Part shown: positions 26,932 through 35,442 of the stretch, in pieces
Position numbering within the stretch: position 1 is the first letter of the stretch
How the letters are laid out: each line of letters starts with the position of its first letter
Assembly (NCBI GenBank): GCA_005777235.1
Contig: SXND01000249.1
Location: 37,722-101,721, forward strand
DNA: 64,000 bases
Source of the DNA: Pseudomonadota bacterium
GTDB lineage: Bacteria > Tectomicrobia > Entotheonellia > Entotheonellales > Entotheonellaceae
Direction of reading: 5' to 3'
Translations under genes and position numbers: made by a program
Notes under the pieces: generated by a model
The model's database searches: none
What the model was told of the DNA's origin: nothing
The model's input: the letters and a program-made list of their open reading frames with translations, nothing else

Positions 26932-28284
26932 ATGATGGCCTTCGTCATCACGACACATCAGCAATCCTACGTGGAAGAGGGCAGAACCCGCATGACCGCG
27001 GTGCTTGAGCTGACGAATACCTCGGAGCACGCCACAGGGACGACGGCGCCACGCGTGTCATTGATTATGGGTGATACGAGTGGCTCGATGGCGGGGCCAA
27101 AAATTATCGCCCTCCGGCACGCCATGCAGGCCGCGGTGGATGTGCTCCCCGAGGACACGGAATTTGCGCTCTGCACCTTCAGCAGTGGAGCGCGGCGCCT
27201 CTTTCCACGGAGCTCACAGCGCGAGCCGCACGCCCCGGACGTCGTACGCGCCACCCCGGAGAACAAGCAGCGGGCCCACGCCGCTATCCAGGATCTCCAG
27301 GAAGGCGGCGGCACGGTCATGGCCGCTGCGGTCGCCCTCGCCCAGCAGATAGCGCTCAGTCGTCCGCAGAGTCTGATTCACTGCCTCTTCCTGACCGACG
27401 GCAAGAATGAGTCGAGTACCGAGGATCTGGTCCGCGAAGTGACACGCGCCACCGGCACCTTCCAGTGCGAGGTGCGGATTGTCGGGGATGGGGCGCATGT
27501 GGATTACATGCGCACCCATGTGGCCACGCCGCTGCTGGGCCAGGTCAAAGTGATTCGGAACGCGGCAGATTTGGCGGAGGAATTTCGTGTCACGATCCGT
27601 ATAGCGCAGGAAAAGACCCTTGGCCACGTCCACCTGGCGTTACGTACTCCGCGCACTGCCAAGATCGTGACGCTCACGGAGACCGTGCCGCAGAAGCTCG
27701 ACCTCGCTGGCGAGCTGGCGACGGATGGACGCACCTGGCTGTTCCGTACCGCCCCGTGGGCGCCTGGGGAAAGCCGCGACTATTTACTGACGCTGGAAGT
27801 GATCCCGCTGCCCGGTCGTGAAGAGGCTTTGGCGTCGATGACCGCCGTGGGCCGAGAAATGCAGCTCGCCGTCCCGAGCCTGCGCTGGCACGCAGGTGGC
27901 GTGGAGCAGGTAGTGGAGGGCACCCCGGTGGTGATGGCGTGGACCGATGACGCCCTGCGTTCGGCCCGTTTTGATGTGCGCGTCGCGCATGCCACCGGGC
28001 AAGTCGAGGTCGTGCAAGCCCGACAACACGCCATTGAGGCCCTGCGCCAGGGGGATTACGAGGGGGCCACACGCCATTTTCAGCGGGTGATGGATGCTGC
28101 CCTCCAGCACGGCAATAGCGCCGAGGTGGAGGAAACCACGCGCGCGCTCAAGCGCATCGGGGTCGAGGTGCACGAAGAGGGTGGCACCCGGACCATTCGC
28201 GTGCAGCGCCAAGTAACGAAAATAGATCTTGACGATTTTGATGCACGTTCGACTGTGACCAAACGCTTCGGGGCACGTCGATAG
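26932..28284 (+). CDS. VWA-domain protein (TerY/YfbK-like)
   Basis: The 450-residue protein has a von Willebrand A domain with a MIDAS motif (D-T-S-G-S within MGDTSGSMAGPK, about residues 47-58), then GGGTVMAAAVALA and HCLFLTDGKNES. A beta-rich middle and a short helical repeat (VVQARQHAIEALRQGDYEGA) near the C-terminus resemble tetratricopeptide hairpins. VWA-PP2C-kinase groupings occur in TerY phosphorylation triads. A role as metal-dependent adaptor between phosphatase and FHA protein is inferred from context. ATG 26932 or 26935 is the start, 12-15 nt after the phosphatase stop, with AAAGG upstream. Confidence 0.87.
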   Translation: MMAFVITTHQQSYVEEGRTRMTAVLELTNTSEHATGTTAPRVSLIMGDTSGSMAGPKIIALRHAMQAAVDVLPEDTEFALCTFSSGARRLFPRSSQREPHAPDVVRATPENKQRAHAAIQDLQEGGGTVMAAAVALAQQIALSRPQSLIHCLFLTDGKNESSTEDLVREVTRATGTFQCEVRIVGDGAHVDYMRTHVATPLLGQVKVIRNAADLAEEFRVTIRIAQEKTLGHVHLALRTPRTAKIVTLTETVPQKLDLAGELATDGRTWLFRTAPWAPGESRDYLLTLEVIPLPGREEALASMTAVGREMQLAVPSLRWHAGGVEQVVEGTPVVMAWTDDALRSARFDVRVAHATGQVEVVQARQHAIEALRQGDYEGATRHFQRVMDAALQHGNSAEVEETTRALKRIGVEVHEEGGTRTIRVQRQVTKIDLDDFDARSTVTKRFGARR

Positions 28285-28315
28285 CCTAGATTCTGTGGCA
28301 GGGAGTACCTACGCG

Positions 28316-29098
28316 ATGGCGGTCATTTGTTCCCAATGTGGCACACTCTCCGAGTCAGTACACTTTTGCGATGACTGTGGAGCGCGCGTCGAGGCACACG
28401 CGGTGGAGGCGGCAACGCTCCCCCTGTTGGGAGACGAGCACGTCCCGACAGCGTCCTCACCCAGCGGGCCATCCGCCACTCATAGGCAGGCGGAATGGTC
28501 TCCTGAGATGCGCACCTGTCCAGAAAGGCAGGGTGGCTGTGGGGCGGTACGACAAACGCTTGGCCCATTCTGTAAACTCTGTGGTTTTAATTTTCGCTTA
28601 TTACAACCGGGCACTCTTGACATTACGGGGGTAGCCATGCCGCAGGTCAACGGTGTGTCGTCGGCCCCCCGCACGCCGTCAGCCCCGTCGACCAAGGGCA
28701 CGCGGGTGTCCTCCACCGTGGTGCCACTCAAAGCCATCATTTTTTGTGACAGACAGCTTTACGAGAGCCTCCATGACCGAGACCGTCAAGAACTCGCCTT
28801 CCCAGAGCATGAGCCCGCCGTCACCGTGGCCCTCACCGCAGCGGAGATGCTGATTGGACGGGCCTCGAGTCAAAACCCGGTGCAACCGCACATTGTGATC
28901 GGCACGGATCCAGGGGTATCGCGCCAGCATGCGCGGCTCTTGCAACAAGAGGACGGCTCCTATGCCATTCTGGATACGGGCTCGGCGGGAGGTACGGTAC
29001 TGAATGGCCACCCAATCCAGGGGAAACTGACCCCTCTCAAGCCCGGCGATGTGCTGGTGCTCGGCGCGTGGACACGCATTGACATCCTGGCGCAGTAG
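28316..29098 (+). CDS. Zinc-ribbon FHA-domain protein, candidate GarA/OdhI-like kinase target
   Basis: The 260-residue protein has two zinc ribbons (C5, C8, C18, C21; and C68, C75, C86, C89), a Ser/Thr-rich linker (about 114-134) and a C-terminal FHA domain (about 168-258). The FHA phosphothreonine-binding residues are present: G181-R182, S202-x-x-H205 and N230-G231. GarA/OdhI, the known PknG target, is also a small FHA protein phosphorylated in its N-terminal tail. No E-T-T-S motif like GarA's is visible, so the phosphosite would differ. ATG 28316 is chosen for GGGAG ten bases upstream; GTG 28295 is the alternative. It ends 4 nt before the GlnX-like gene. Confidence 0.88.
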   Translation: MAVICSQCGTLSESVHFCDDCGARVEAHAVEAATLPLLGDEHVPTASSPSGPSATHRQAEWSPEMRTCPERQGGCGAVRQTLGPFCKLCGFNFRLLQPGTLDITGVAMPQVNGVSSAPRTPSAPSTKGTRVSSTVVPLKAIIFCDRQLYESLHDRDRQELAFPEHEPAVTVALTAAEMLIGRASSQNPVQPHIVIGTDPGVSRQHARLLQQEDGSYAILDTGSAGGTVLNGHPIQGKLTPLKPGDVLVLGAWTRIDILAQ

Positions 29099-29102
29099 GC
29101 CG

Positions 29103-30551
29103 ATGTCCATGACAGGAACCCCCGCAGTGCCCCAGCGTCTGGCCCGCTATGCCACCGTGCCGTCTCGCCTCCTGGCCGTTTGCGTCGTGACGGCGGGGGG
29201 TGCCCTCCTGCTGTGGTATGTGATCACCTCCGGGGTACATCACGCCCGGCAGGGCGTTCGGACCATTGGCCAGGACGCCGCCCCGTCGATCTTCGCGGCG
29301 CAGCAGATCCGGGCGCGCTTGGCGGATCTGCATGCCGAAGCGGCCAATGACTTGCTCGCCGGTGGTCTGGGGAGCACCACAGCCCGTCAGGCCTATACGG
29401 CTGACTTAGAGCACGTCGCCACCGCGTTGGTCACGGTTGCCAGGAACCTTACCTATCCTGAGGAGTTCCAGCCCATCGTCGAGATGCAGCAGCAACTGGT
29501 CGTCTACACGGGTTTGATCGAAGAAGCGCGGACGGAAATCCGCCATGGCAATCCGGTGGGTGTCGCCTTTTTGCGCCGGTCTGATAATATTATGTCTACT
29601 AAACTCATGCCAGCGGCGCAACGCTTAGATGACGTCAACCAGCGGCACTTAGAGGCGCAATATACCACCCGTACGGGCCAGGCCTGGAGGACCATAGCCA
29701 TCGTCCTCCTCCTGGGTCTGGCGTTGGGTCTGGGGTTAGGCTGGCAGCAGCGGTATGTCCGTCGCATCTTTCGGCGACGCTACAATCTCGGACTCCTCAG
29801 TGCCAGTGGTCTGACACTGTGTCTCGCGGCCTACACGGCTTGGGCGCTTGGCACCTCTCAGATGCATCTACGCACGGCAAAACAGGACACCTTCGACAGC
29901 GTGTATGCCTTGCTGCGGCTGCACGCCGAGGCCAACCAGGCCAATGCGGCGGAATCGCTGTGGTTGCTGGCTCCTGGGGCGGGGCAGTCGTATGTACAGC
30001 GTTTTCAGGAGAGTGCGCAACACATACTCGACCCGGCAGTGACCACCGCACTGGTGGAGGGTGGCTGGAAGGCGTCCGAGGGCCAGCAGCTCCGTGCCGA
30101 TGGGCAGACGACTACGGCACATACCCTGGTGGCCCGGCGATTGGCGGAAGAAGCCATCACCCGGAAAAAGACCGTGACGGGTTTTCTGGGGAATGCCCTC
30201 GCCAACATTACCTTGCCTGGTGAGGGCACAAGCGCCACCGAAATCCTGGTATGGTATGTGCATTATATGGCACTCGATAGCCTCATCCGCACGTCGGAGA
30301 GTGAGGGACGACACTGGGACGCGGTGGAGCTCTGCGTGGGGACGAAGCCGGGGCAGAGCAACTGGGCGTTTCAGCATCTTGATAAGGCCATCAGCCGGAC
30401 CTTGGCACTGAATATGCGCGGCTTTGACACAGCGGTAGCCCAAGCCTCTGGCGTGTTTAGGGGCCTCGATATGGCCGCGCCGGCGCTCCTCCTCCTCGTG
30501 GTGCTGTGTACAGTCTGGGGCTTGTGGCCCCGCATTGCGGAGTTTCGGTAA
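29103..30551 (+). CDS. GlnX-like four-helix membrane sensor protein
   Basis: The 482-residue protein has four hydrophobic helices at about residues 22-44, 195-214, 229-250 and 458-475. They enclose two long helical extracytoplasmic segments (about 45-194 and 251-457) and a very basic cytoplasmic loop, QQRYVRRIFRRRYN (about 215-228). This is the topology of actinobacterial GlnX, which links the periplasmic binding protein GlnH to cytosolic PknG. The extracytoplasmic helices also resemble four-helix sensor domains of chemoreceptors. Its neighbours, FHA protein before and GlnH-like protein after, support the GlnX role. ATG 29103 lies 4 nt after the FHA stop; 29109 is an alternative. Assignment rests on topology and context more than on residue identity. 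Confidence 0.75.
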   Translation: MSMTGTPAVPQRLARYATVPSRLLAVCVVTAGGALLLWYVITSGVHHARQGVRTIGQDAAPSIFAAQQIRARLADLHAEAANDLLAGGLGSTTARQAYTADLEHVATALVTVARNLTYPEEFQPIVEMQQQLVVYTGLIEEARTEIRHGNPVGVAFLRRSDNIMSTKLMPAAQRLDDVNQRHLEAQYTTRTGQAWRTIAIVLLLGLALGLGLGWQQRYVRRIFRRRYNLGLLSASGLTLCLAAYTAWALGTSQMHLRTAKQDTFDSVYALLRLHAEANQANAAESLWLLAPGAGQSYVQRFQESAQHILDPAVTTALVEGGWKASEGQQLRADGQTTTAHTLVARRLAEEAITRKKTVTGFLGNALANITLPGEGTSATEILVWYVHYMALDSLIRTSESEGRHWDAVELCVGTKPGQSNWAFQHLDKAISRTLALNMRGFDTAVAQASGVFRGLDMAAPALLLLVVLCTVWGLWPRIAEFR

Positions 30552-30584
30552 AGCGCGCGGTGTGCCGCGTAGAGGGAGAAGGGT

Positions 30585-31574
30585 ATGCCGACCTGGCGCC
30601 TCTGTAGCGTGACGCTTTGCAGCCTGCTGCTCATGGTGACGACCCTGGGGATCGTTCCCGTGCAGAGTCAACCATTGCCTGCTACCACCACGTCCGCACC
30701 ATCCACGGCGGCGCTCCGTAGTGCGTATCCGCCGGTCGCCGTACCCGAGACGCGGCCTGTGGCGGCCGCCATACGGGCCAGTTTTCGCCCGCCCGCCGAG
30801 ATGCCGCCCCCCGGCCGTATGCCCGCCGGCTCCTATATGCGGACCATCCAGGAGCGTGGACGTCTCCTGGTGGGGACGTATAGTGAGCTCAAACTCTTTG
30901 GGTTTGCGGATCCACTGCGCGACAATACGCTGGTCGGCTTTGATATTGACATTGCCAAGCGTGTCGCCAAAGCTATTTTTGGCGATGCTGACCGCGTGCA
31001 GTTCGTGACGCTGACCTCGGCGCAGCGTATTCCCCTGGTGGTGTCGGGGCAGGTCGATATGGTGGTGGCGACCATGACCATTACGGCGAAACGTCAAGAG
31101 GAAGTCGATTTTTCTGAGGTGTATTTCGACGCGGGACAGCGGGTGCTGGTGCGCCGTGATAGCCAGGCAAACGGTATCCAGGATCTCAGTGGCCAACGCC
31201 TCTGCGTGGTGCAAGGGTCCACAGGCGCGGACGTGGTGCCACAGGTGAATCCGCACGCAACGCTGGTGACCATGGCACAGTACACGGATTGCCTCGTCGC
31301 CTTGCGCAAGGACGAAGTCGATGCCATCGTGAGTGATGATGTCATTTTAGCCGGGCTCGCGACGCAAGATCCCTATGCCAAAATTGTGGGGGCTCCCTTC
31401 ACACACGAGCCCTACGGCATCGCGGTGGCCAAACAGCATCCAGCATTCACCGCCTTCGTGAACGGCGTCCTGCGGGAGATCAAACAACGCGGGGAATGGG
31501 CCGCTCTGTATAAGCAATGGCTGGGGCATCTGGGGAGTACGCCAGAGCCTCCTGTCGGGATTTATAAGCCCTAA
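30585..31574 (+). CDS. GlnH-like periplasmic amino-acid-binding protein (SBP family 3)
   Basis: The 329-residue precursor has a signal peptide (about residues 1-30) without a clear lipobox, a Pro-rich linker, then a type-II periplasmic-binding fold: RLLVGTYSELKLFGF, VGFDIDIAKRVAKAIFG, SGQVDMVVATMTITAKRQEEVDFS, LSGQRLCVVQGSTG and GIAVAKQHPAFTAFVN. This matches polar amino-acid (Glu/Gln/Asp) binders. No ABC permease or ATPase is nearby, which fits a sensory partner of the GlnX-like protein better than a transporter part. GAGGGAGAAGG precedes ATG 30585. It is the last gene before a strong hairpin. Confidence 0.9.
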   Translation: MPTWRLCSVTLCSLLLMVTTLGIVPVQSQPLPATTTSAPSTAALRSAYPPVAVPETRPVAAAIRASFRPPAEMPPPGRMPAGSYMRTIQERGRLLVGTYSELKLFGFADPLRDNTLVGFDIDIAKRVAKAIFGDADRVQFVTLTSAQRIPLVVSGQVDMVVATMTITAKRQEEVDFSEVYFDAGQRVLVRRDSQANGIQDLSGQRLCVVQGSTGADVVPQVNPHATLVTMAQYTDCLVALRKDEVDAIVSDDVILAGLATQDPYAKIVGAPFTHEPYGIAVAKQHPAFTAFVNGVLREIKQRGEWAALYKQWLGHLGSTPEPPVGIYKP

Positions 31575-31586
31575 GAGTGTCTCTCA

Positions 31587-31614
31587 GTCGGGGCGACCTG
31601 CCGGTCGCCCCGAC
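31587..31614 (+). terminator. Strong hairpin closing the PknG-type operon
   Basis: A perfect 12-bp GC-rich stem, GTCGGGGCGACC (31587-31598) and GGTCGCCCCGAC (31603-31614), with loop TGCC, lies 13 bases after the GlnH-like stop. No T-tract follows, so it is either a factor-assisted terminator or a 3'-end stabiliser. The rest of 31575-31789 shows no gene. Confidence 0.6.
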
Positions 31615-31789
31615 GACGAGGACGGATGCATCCGACTTGTCGCGGGCCTGTGGATGGGCTCCTGGGAGAGGCTCGAAGCAGTCTGACGTTGCTAGACGGC
31701 AGCGGCGCACACCGCATGGCGCCAGGGCCAGATGACACCATCCGCCTCTAGAGGCCATCACTATCCTGGGGGGCCTGGGAACGACAAGC

Positions 31790-32989
31790 ATGTACGACAT
31801 TCTCAGCTATGTACGCTACTTTCGTTGGCAAAGCGTGCTCGATGTCTTGCTCGTCGCGTATTTGTTCTACCAGTGCTCCCTCTGGGTCCGCGGCAGCCGG
31901 GCGTTACTGGCGGCAGGTGGCCTGGCAGTCATTGGCGTGATTGCGTTCCTGGCGCGTTGGAGTGGCTTAATTCTTTCCGGCTGGCTTTTTCAGTCCATGT
32001 GGGCCGTTATCTGGCTGATTCTCATCATTGTCTTTCAGCCCGAGCTCCGACAAATTCTGGAACGTTTTAGCCTGCTCGAACTTATCTGGGGGCGTCGTAG
32101 CACCACGCTGCCGGGCGAAACGCTGGCTGAGGTGACTGAGGCGGTCTTCGAACTGGCACGGGAACGTATTGGGGCGCTCATCGTGCTCCCGCAGGTGGAC
32201 CCGCTCGACCTCTACCTCCACGATGGCGTCCACGTCGATGCGCTGATCAGCCGCGCCGTAATCCGCGCCCTCTTCCAGCCCCCAGCCCCCACGCATGATG
32301 GGGCCGTGATCATCCGTGGTGCGCGCATCGAACAGGCTGCCTGTTTTCTCCCCATGACGACCACAGCGGGTCTCCCAGCGGCCTATGGAGCGCGCCATCG
32401 TGCCGCGATCGGCCTCACGGAGCAGTGTGATGCGCTGTGTCTCCTCGTGTCGGAAGAGCAAGGTACCGTCGCCTTGGCACGCCAGGGCATCCTGGAGAGT
32501 TTTCCCAATCCCTTACGTTTACGCCAAGGCTTAGAGCACATCGTGCCGACCATCCCTGACGATACGCCCGCTCTGCTCTGGTACTGGCGTCGTCTCACCT
32601 ACCGTCTAGGAGCCAAAGCGTTCGCTTTTGGTATTGCTCTAGGATTATGGATCGCGGTGGCCGGACAGCAAAGCACCGAAATGGCACTGACCGTGCCGAT
32701 TGAATATCAGCGCATCGCCGGTGGCACCGAGCTGCGTGGCGACATCCCGACGGACGTCACCATTCGTTTGCGAGGCTCACAACTGGCGCTCTCGGCGCTG
32801 CGTGCCAGTTCCGTACGCCTGCGTGTCAGCCTCGAACAGGCGCGGGAGGGTCTCAATTATATGACCCTGACCGCCCGCCATCTCGACTTACCACCAGGCT
32901 TGGAGCTGACAGATATGCGTCCCGCCTTCCTGGCGATTGAGGTGCGTAAGAAAGAGACGCTCCCTGGGCCCATGCCGACGGAGGAGTAG
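31790..32989 (+). CDS. cdaA: Diadenylate cyclase CdaA fused to a YbbR/CdaR-like domain
   Basis: The 399-residue protein makes c-di-AMP from two ATP. The N-terminus has three membrane helices (about residues 14-30, 38-56 and 66-83), as in CdaA. The DAC domain shows the DGA motif (D170-G171-A172 in THDGAVIIRG) and RHR (R202-H203-R204 in YGARHRAAIGLTE). After about residue 270 a further hydrophobic segment (GAKAFAFGIALGLWIAVAG) leads to a YbbR-like domain with TVPIEYQRI, DVTIRLRGS and LPPGLELTDMRPAFLAIEV. In Firmicutes the YbbR protein CdaR is a separate gene that modulates CdaA; here the two are one polypeptide. It follows the PknG-type operon on the same strand, beyond a strong hairpin. Confidence 0.92.
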   Translation: MYDILSYVRYFRWQSVLDVLLVAYLFYQCSLWVRGSRALLAAGGLAVIGVIAFLARWSGLILSGWLFQSMWAVIWLILIIVFQPELRQILERFSLLELIWGRRSTTLPGETLAEVTEAVFELARERIGALIVLPQVDPLDLYLHDGVHVDALISRAVIRALFQPPAPTHDGAVIIRGARIEQAACFLPMTTTAGLPAAYGARHRAAIGLTEQCDALCLLVSEEQGTVALARQGILESFPNPLRLRQGLEHIVPTIPDDTPALLWYWRRLTYRLGAKAFAFGIALGLWIAVAGQQSTEMALTVPIEYQRIAGGTELRGDIPTDVTIRLRGSQLALSALRASSVRLRVSLEQAREGLNYMTLTARHLDLPPGLELTDMRPAFLAIEVRKKETLPGPMPTEE

Positions 32990-33043
32990 CACCGTCTGCC
33001 ATGGGCGTGGGTGAGGGACATGCCTGGACCACCACCCGGCGGG

Positions 33044-33994
33044 TTACGCTCCCGCTGTCGCCAGCGCCGCAGACGTGAGGCCCGGCATCGTGAAGCCCAG
33101 CTGTTGCAACTCTTGGAGAAACGACGTGTGCTGGGCGGCCGTCAGCGGCAGGAGCGGTGGCCGCACCGTCGCCCACGTCGGATCGTCGGCATAATGTGCT
33201 ATGGCCTGTTTGAGCGCCGCAATCATGGTGTACTTCTTGCCAAACGCCTCCCGTACGACGTTGAGCTTCGCCTGCTGCACCTCGGCGGCGGGATCCTGCC
33301 AGGAGGCATAGAGGGCATGGATAGCCGCCGGATTGACGTTGGCCGTGGCGGAAATACAGCCAGCGCCACCGTGACGCATGTTCGCCAGGAGGAAAGATTC
33401 ACTGCCCACAAACACCTCGAATCCCGAGGTGGCAAAGGCCTCGAGCATCGCGCGCGTATTGTCCCAGTTGCCTGAGCTGTCCTTCACCCCCGCCACGGTC
33501 CCCGGATAGGCTGTGAGGAGACGTTCGATGAGCGCGAGCGAAATCCCCACCACCGCGACGGGCGGGATGTGATAGAGATAGATGCGCAGCCGGGCGTCCC
33601 CAACGCGTTGGATAATCTCGCTGACCGTACGATAGAGTCCCTCGTCCGTGACGTCTTTGTAGTAGAACGGGGGTAACATGAGCACCCCGGCACATCCCAG
33701 CTGCACAGCATGGGTCGAGAGACGCACAGTATCGGTCAAGGCACAGCACCCGGTGCCAGGCATCATACGCCCTGGATCCAGTCCCGCCTCGACGAGGGCT
33801 TCCAGCAGCTCGCGGCGCTCATCGACCGACTGCGAGTTGGCTTCGCTATTGGTGCCGAATACTGCCAACCCGGTGTGTTGCGACAGCAGCCAGCGACAGT
33901 GGGCGATAAAGCGTACCGGGTCAGGACGCAGGTCGGCATGAAACGGCGTGACCACGGGTGCCAGGACACCGTGCAGACGCGTGGGTGTGGGCAT
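33044..33994 (-). CDS. DapA/NAL-family aldolase (dihydrodipicolinate synthase-like)
   Basis: The 316-residue TIM-barrel protein has the family pattern VLAPVVTPFHAD, GTNSEANSQSVDERRELLE, LPPFYYKDVTD, the catalytic tyrosine Y141 in IYLYHIPP and the Schiff-base lysine K171 in AGVKDSSGNW. It probably acts as a pyruvate-dependent aldolase or dehydratase on a sugar-acid or related substrate. The usual G-T-T-G-E of true DapA is GTNSEAN here, so lysine biosynthesis is unlikely. GGAGG precedes ATG 33994. It is convergent with cdaA. Confidence 0.9.
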   Translation of the reverse strand: MPTPTRLHGVLAPVVTPFHADLRPDPVRFIAHCRWLLSQHTGLAVFGTNSEANSQSVDERRELLEALVEAGLDPGRMMPGTGCCALTDTVRLSTHAVQLGCAGVLMLPPFYYKDVTDEGLYRTVSEIIQRVGDARLRIYLYHIPPVAVVGISLALIERLLTAYPGTVAGVKDSSGNWDNTRAMLEAFATSGFEVFVGSESFLLANMRHGGAGCISATANVNPAAIHALYASWQDPAAEVQQAKLNVVREAFGKKYTMIAALKQAIAHYADDPTWATVRPPLLPLTAAQHTSFLQELQQLGFTMPGLTSAALATAGA

Positions 33995-34213
33995 GGCGCA
34001 GAACCTCCAGGAGTATCGCTAGATCCACATGCCCAGTAGGTAGGCATGCAACAGTGCAGTGGGCATAGCATAGCAAAATCTGGGCCGACCGTCAGCTCAG
34101 TGCCCCAGCTTGACCGTTGCGTGGCGTGTATGCTACAAGCCTCCTGGCATAGACCACGCAACCTACGATCATCCTCGCGACGTCCTGCGTGCGGGGCTAG
34201 GAGAGAGACCGCC

Positions 34214-35008
34214 ATGAGTGAGACACCCAAGTTATTACTGCGCAAGGATGGCCCGATTGGCTGGATCATCTTCAATCAGCCAGCAAAGCGCAACGCCGTG
34301 AGTCAGGAAATGTGGCAGCTCATGCCGGAGTACGTCGCCGATCTCGCGAGCGATGATGCCATTCGGGTGGTGATCCTGCGCGGTGCTGAAGAGCGGGCGT
34401 TTGTGGCGGGCGCCGATATTTCGCAATTCAAAGATCGTCGGCGTAACGCGGCGGACGAAGCCGAGTACAGCGCCATCGCAGCACGGGGGCAGGAGAGTTT
34501 GACGCACCTCGCCAAACCGCTGTTGGCGATGATTCACGGTTACTGCATCGGGGGGGGCGTGGGCATTGCCATTACCTGTGATATGCGTTTGGCCTCGGAT
34601 GACGCGCGCTTTGGTATTCCTGCCGCCCGGTTGGGCCTGGGCTACCATTACAACGGGATGGAAAAACTCATGAAGCTCATTGGTCCAGCATACACCAAGG
34701 AGCTGTTTTTTACGGCGCGCACCGATTTTAGTGCCCAGGACGCCCTGCGCATGGGGCTCGTCAACCAGGTACTGCCCAAGGCGGAGTTGGAGACCTTTAC
34801 CCGCAATTATGCCCTGACCATGGCCCAGAATGCCCCCCTAACCTTGCTCTCGGCCAAGGCCAATGTGGATCAATTATTACGTCAACCTGAGCAGCGCGAT
34901 CTGGCCATGCTGGACGAGATGATTGCGCAGTGCTTTAATAGTCAAGACTATCAGGAAGGTGTCAAAGCCTTTGCGGAGAAGCGCCGTCCACAGTTCCAGG
35001 GACGCTAA
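34214..35008 (+). CDS. Enoyl-CoA hydratase/isomerase (crotonase) family protein
   Basis: The 264-residue protein has the two oxyanion-hole segments of crotonases, AFVAGADISQF and GYCIGGGVGIAIT, plus a C-terminal helix with KAFAEKRRPQF. In the active-site region it reads AARLGLGYHYNGMEKL, so the first catalytic glutamate of canonical enoyl-CoA hydratase and the GGT(Q) motif are not evident. The reaction could be hydration, isomerisation or C-C cleavage. GGAGAGAG precedes ATG 34214; the longer upstream frame lacks a site. It is divergent from the DapA-family gene. Confidence 0.87.
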   Translation: MSETPKLLLRKDGPIGWIIFNQPAKRNAVSQEMWQLMPEYVADLASDDAIRVVILRGAEERAFVAGADISQFKDRRRNAADEAEYSAIAARGQESLTHLAKPLLAMIHGYCIGGGVGIAITCDMRLASDDARFGIPAARLGLGYHYNGMEKLMKLIGPAYTKELFFTARTDFSAQDALRMGLVNQVLPKAELETFTRNYALTMAQNAPLTLLSAKANVDQLLRQPEQRDLAMLDEMIAQCFNSQDYQEGVKAFAEKRRPQFQGR

Positions 35009-35442
35009 CACGCGGGCGCACGGCAGCGGTGGGTTTCCAGCGCTTCCTGGGCCAGGAAGCGCCGGAGCACGTTGGCCATCACGCGTAAGACGTTATTGGC
35101 ATCGCCATGGTGCGACAGCGCCCCAGTTCAGGCAATCGAGCCGGTGGCACACACGGCCCCACCGTGCGGCATTGCGTACAAGACCATATCACAGCGTATA
35201 CATGGCAGGTAGACGCACAGTGCGTCGCCGTCGCCACCACGAGCCTGTGGTGTGGGGTGCTGAGACGCGGGGCAGCCCGGTCAATGGCCCATCCTGCCGC
35301 CCCAGCGCCGCGTAAGCCAACATCGCCTAGGCGCTCCTCAGCACCAATACCCGTACAGCTACACGCCGCCCGCGGGTCACGCGCTGCGTCGCCTTTGCCG
35401 TAGACAGGAGCCTGGCCCTGATTGCCGTGCCACTGCGGGCCG
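35009..35442. other. Intergenic region, 434 bp, with a perfect hairpin
   Basis: A perfect inverted repeat, GCGCTTCCTGG (35040-35050) and CCAGGAAGCGC (35052-35062), lies 31 bases after the crotonase stop and may terminate both convergent transcripts; no T-tract follows. I see no supported gene in the rest. Confidence 0.45.

Noticed and set aside
29868..31256. 462-codon minus-strand frame opposite the GlnX-like and GlnH-like genes
   Set aside because: The sequence is His/Arg-rich with no recognisable fold and spans two clear plus-strand genes with good ribosome sites.
35009..35110. Short minus-strand open stretch before the SDR gene
   Set aside because: About 40 codons after a stop, without a start codon context or recognisable family; most of it is the hairpin.
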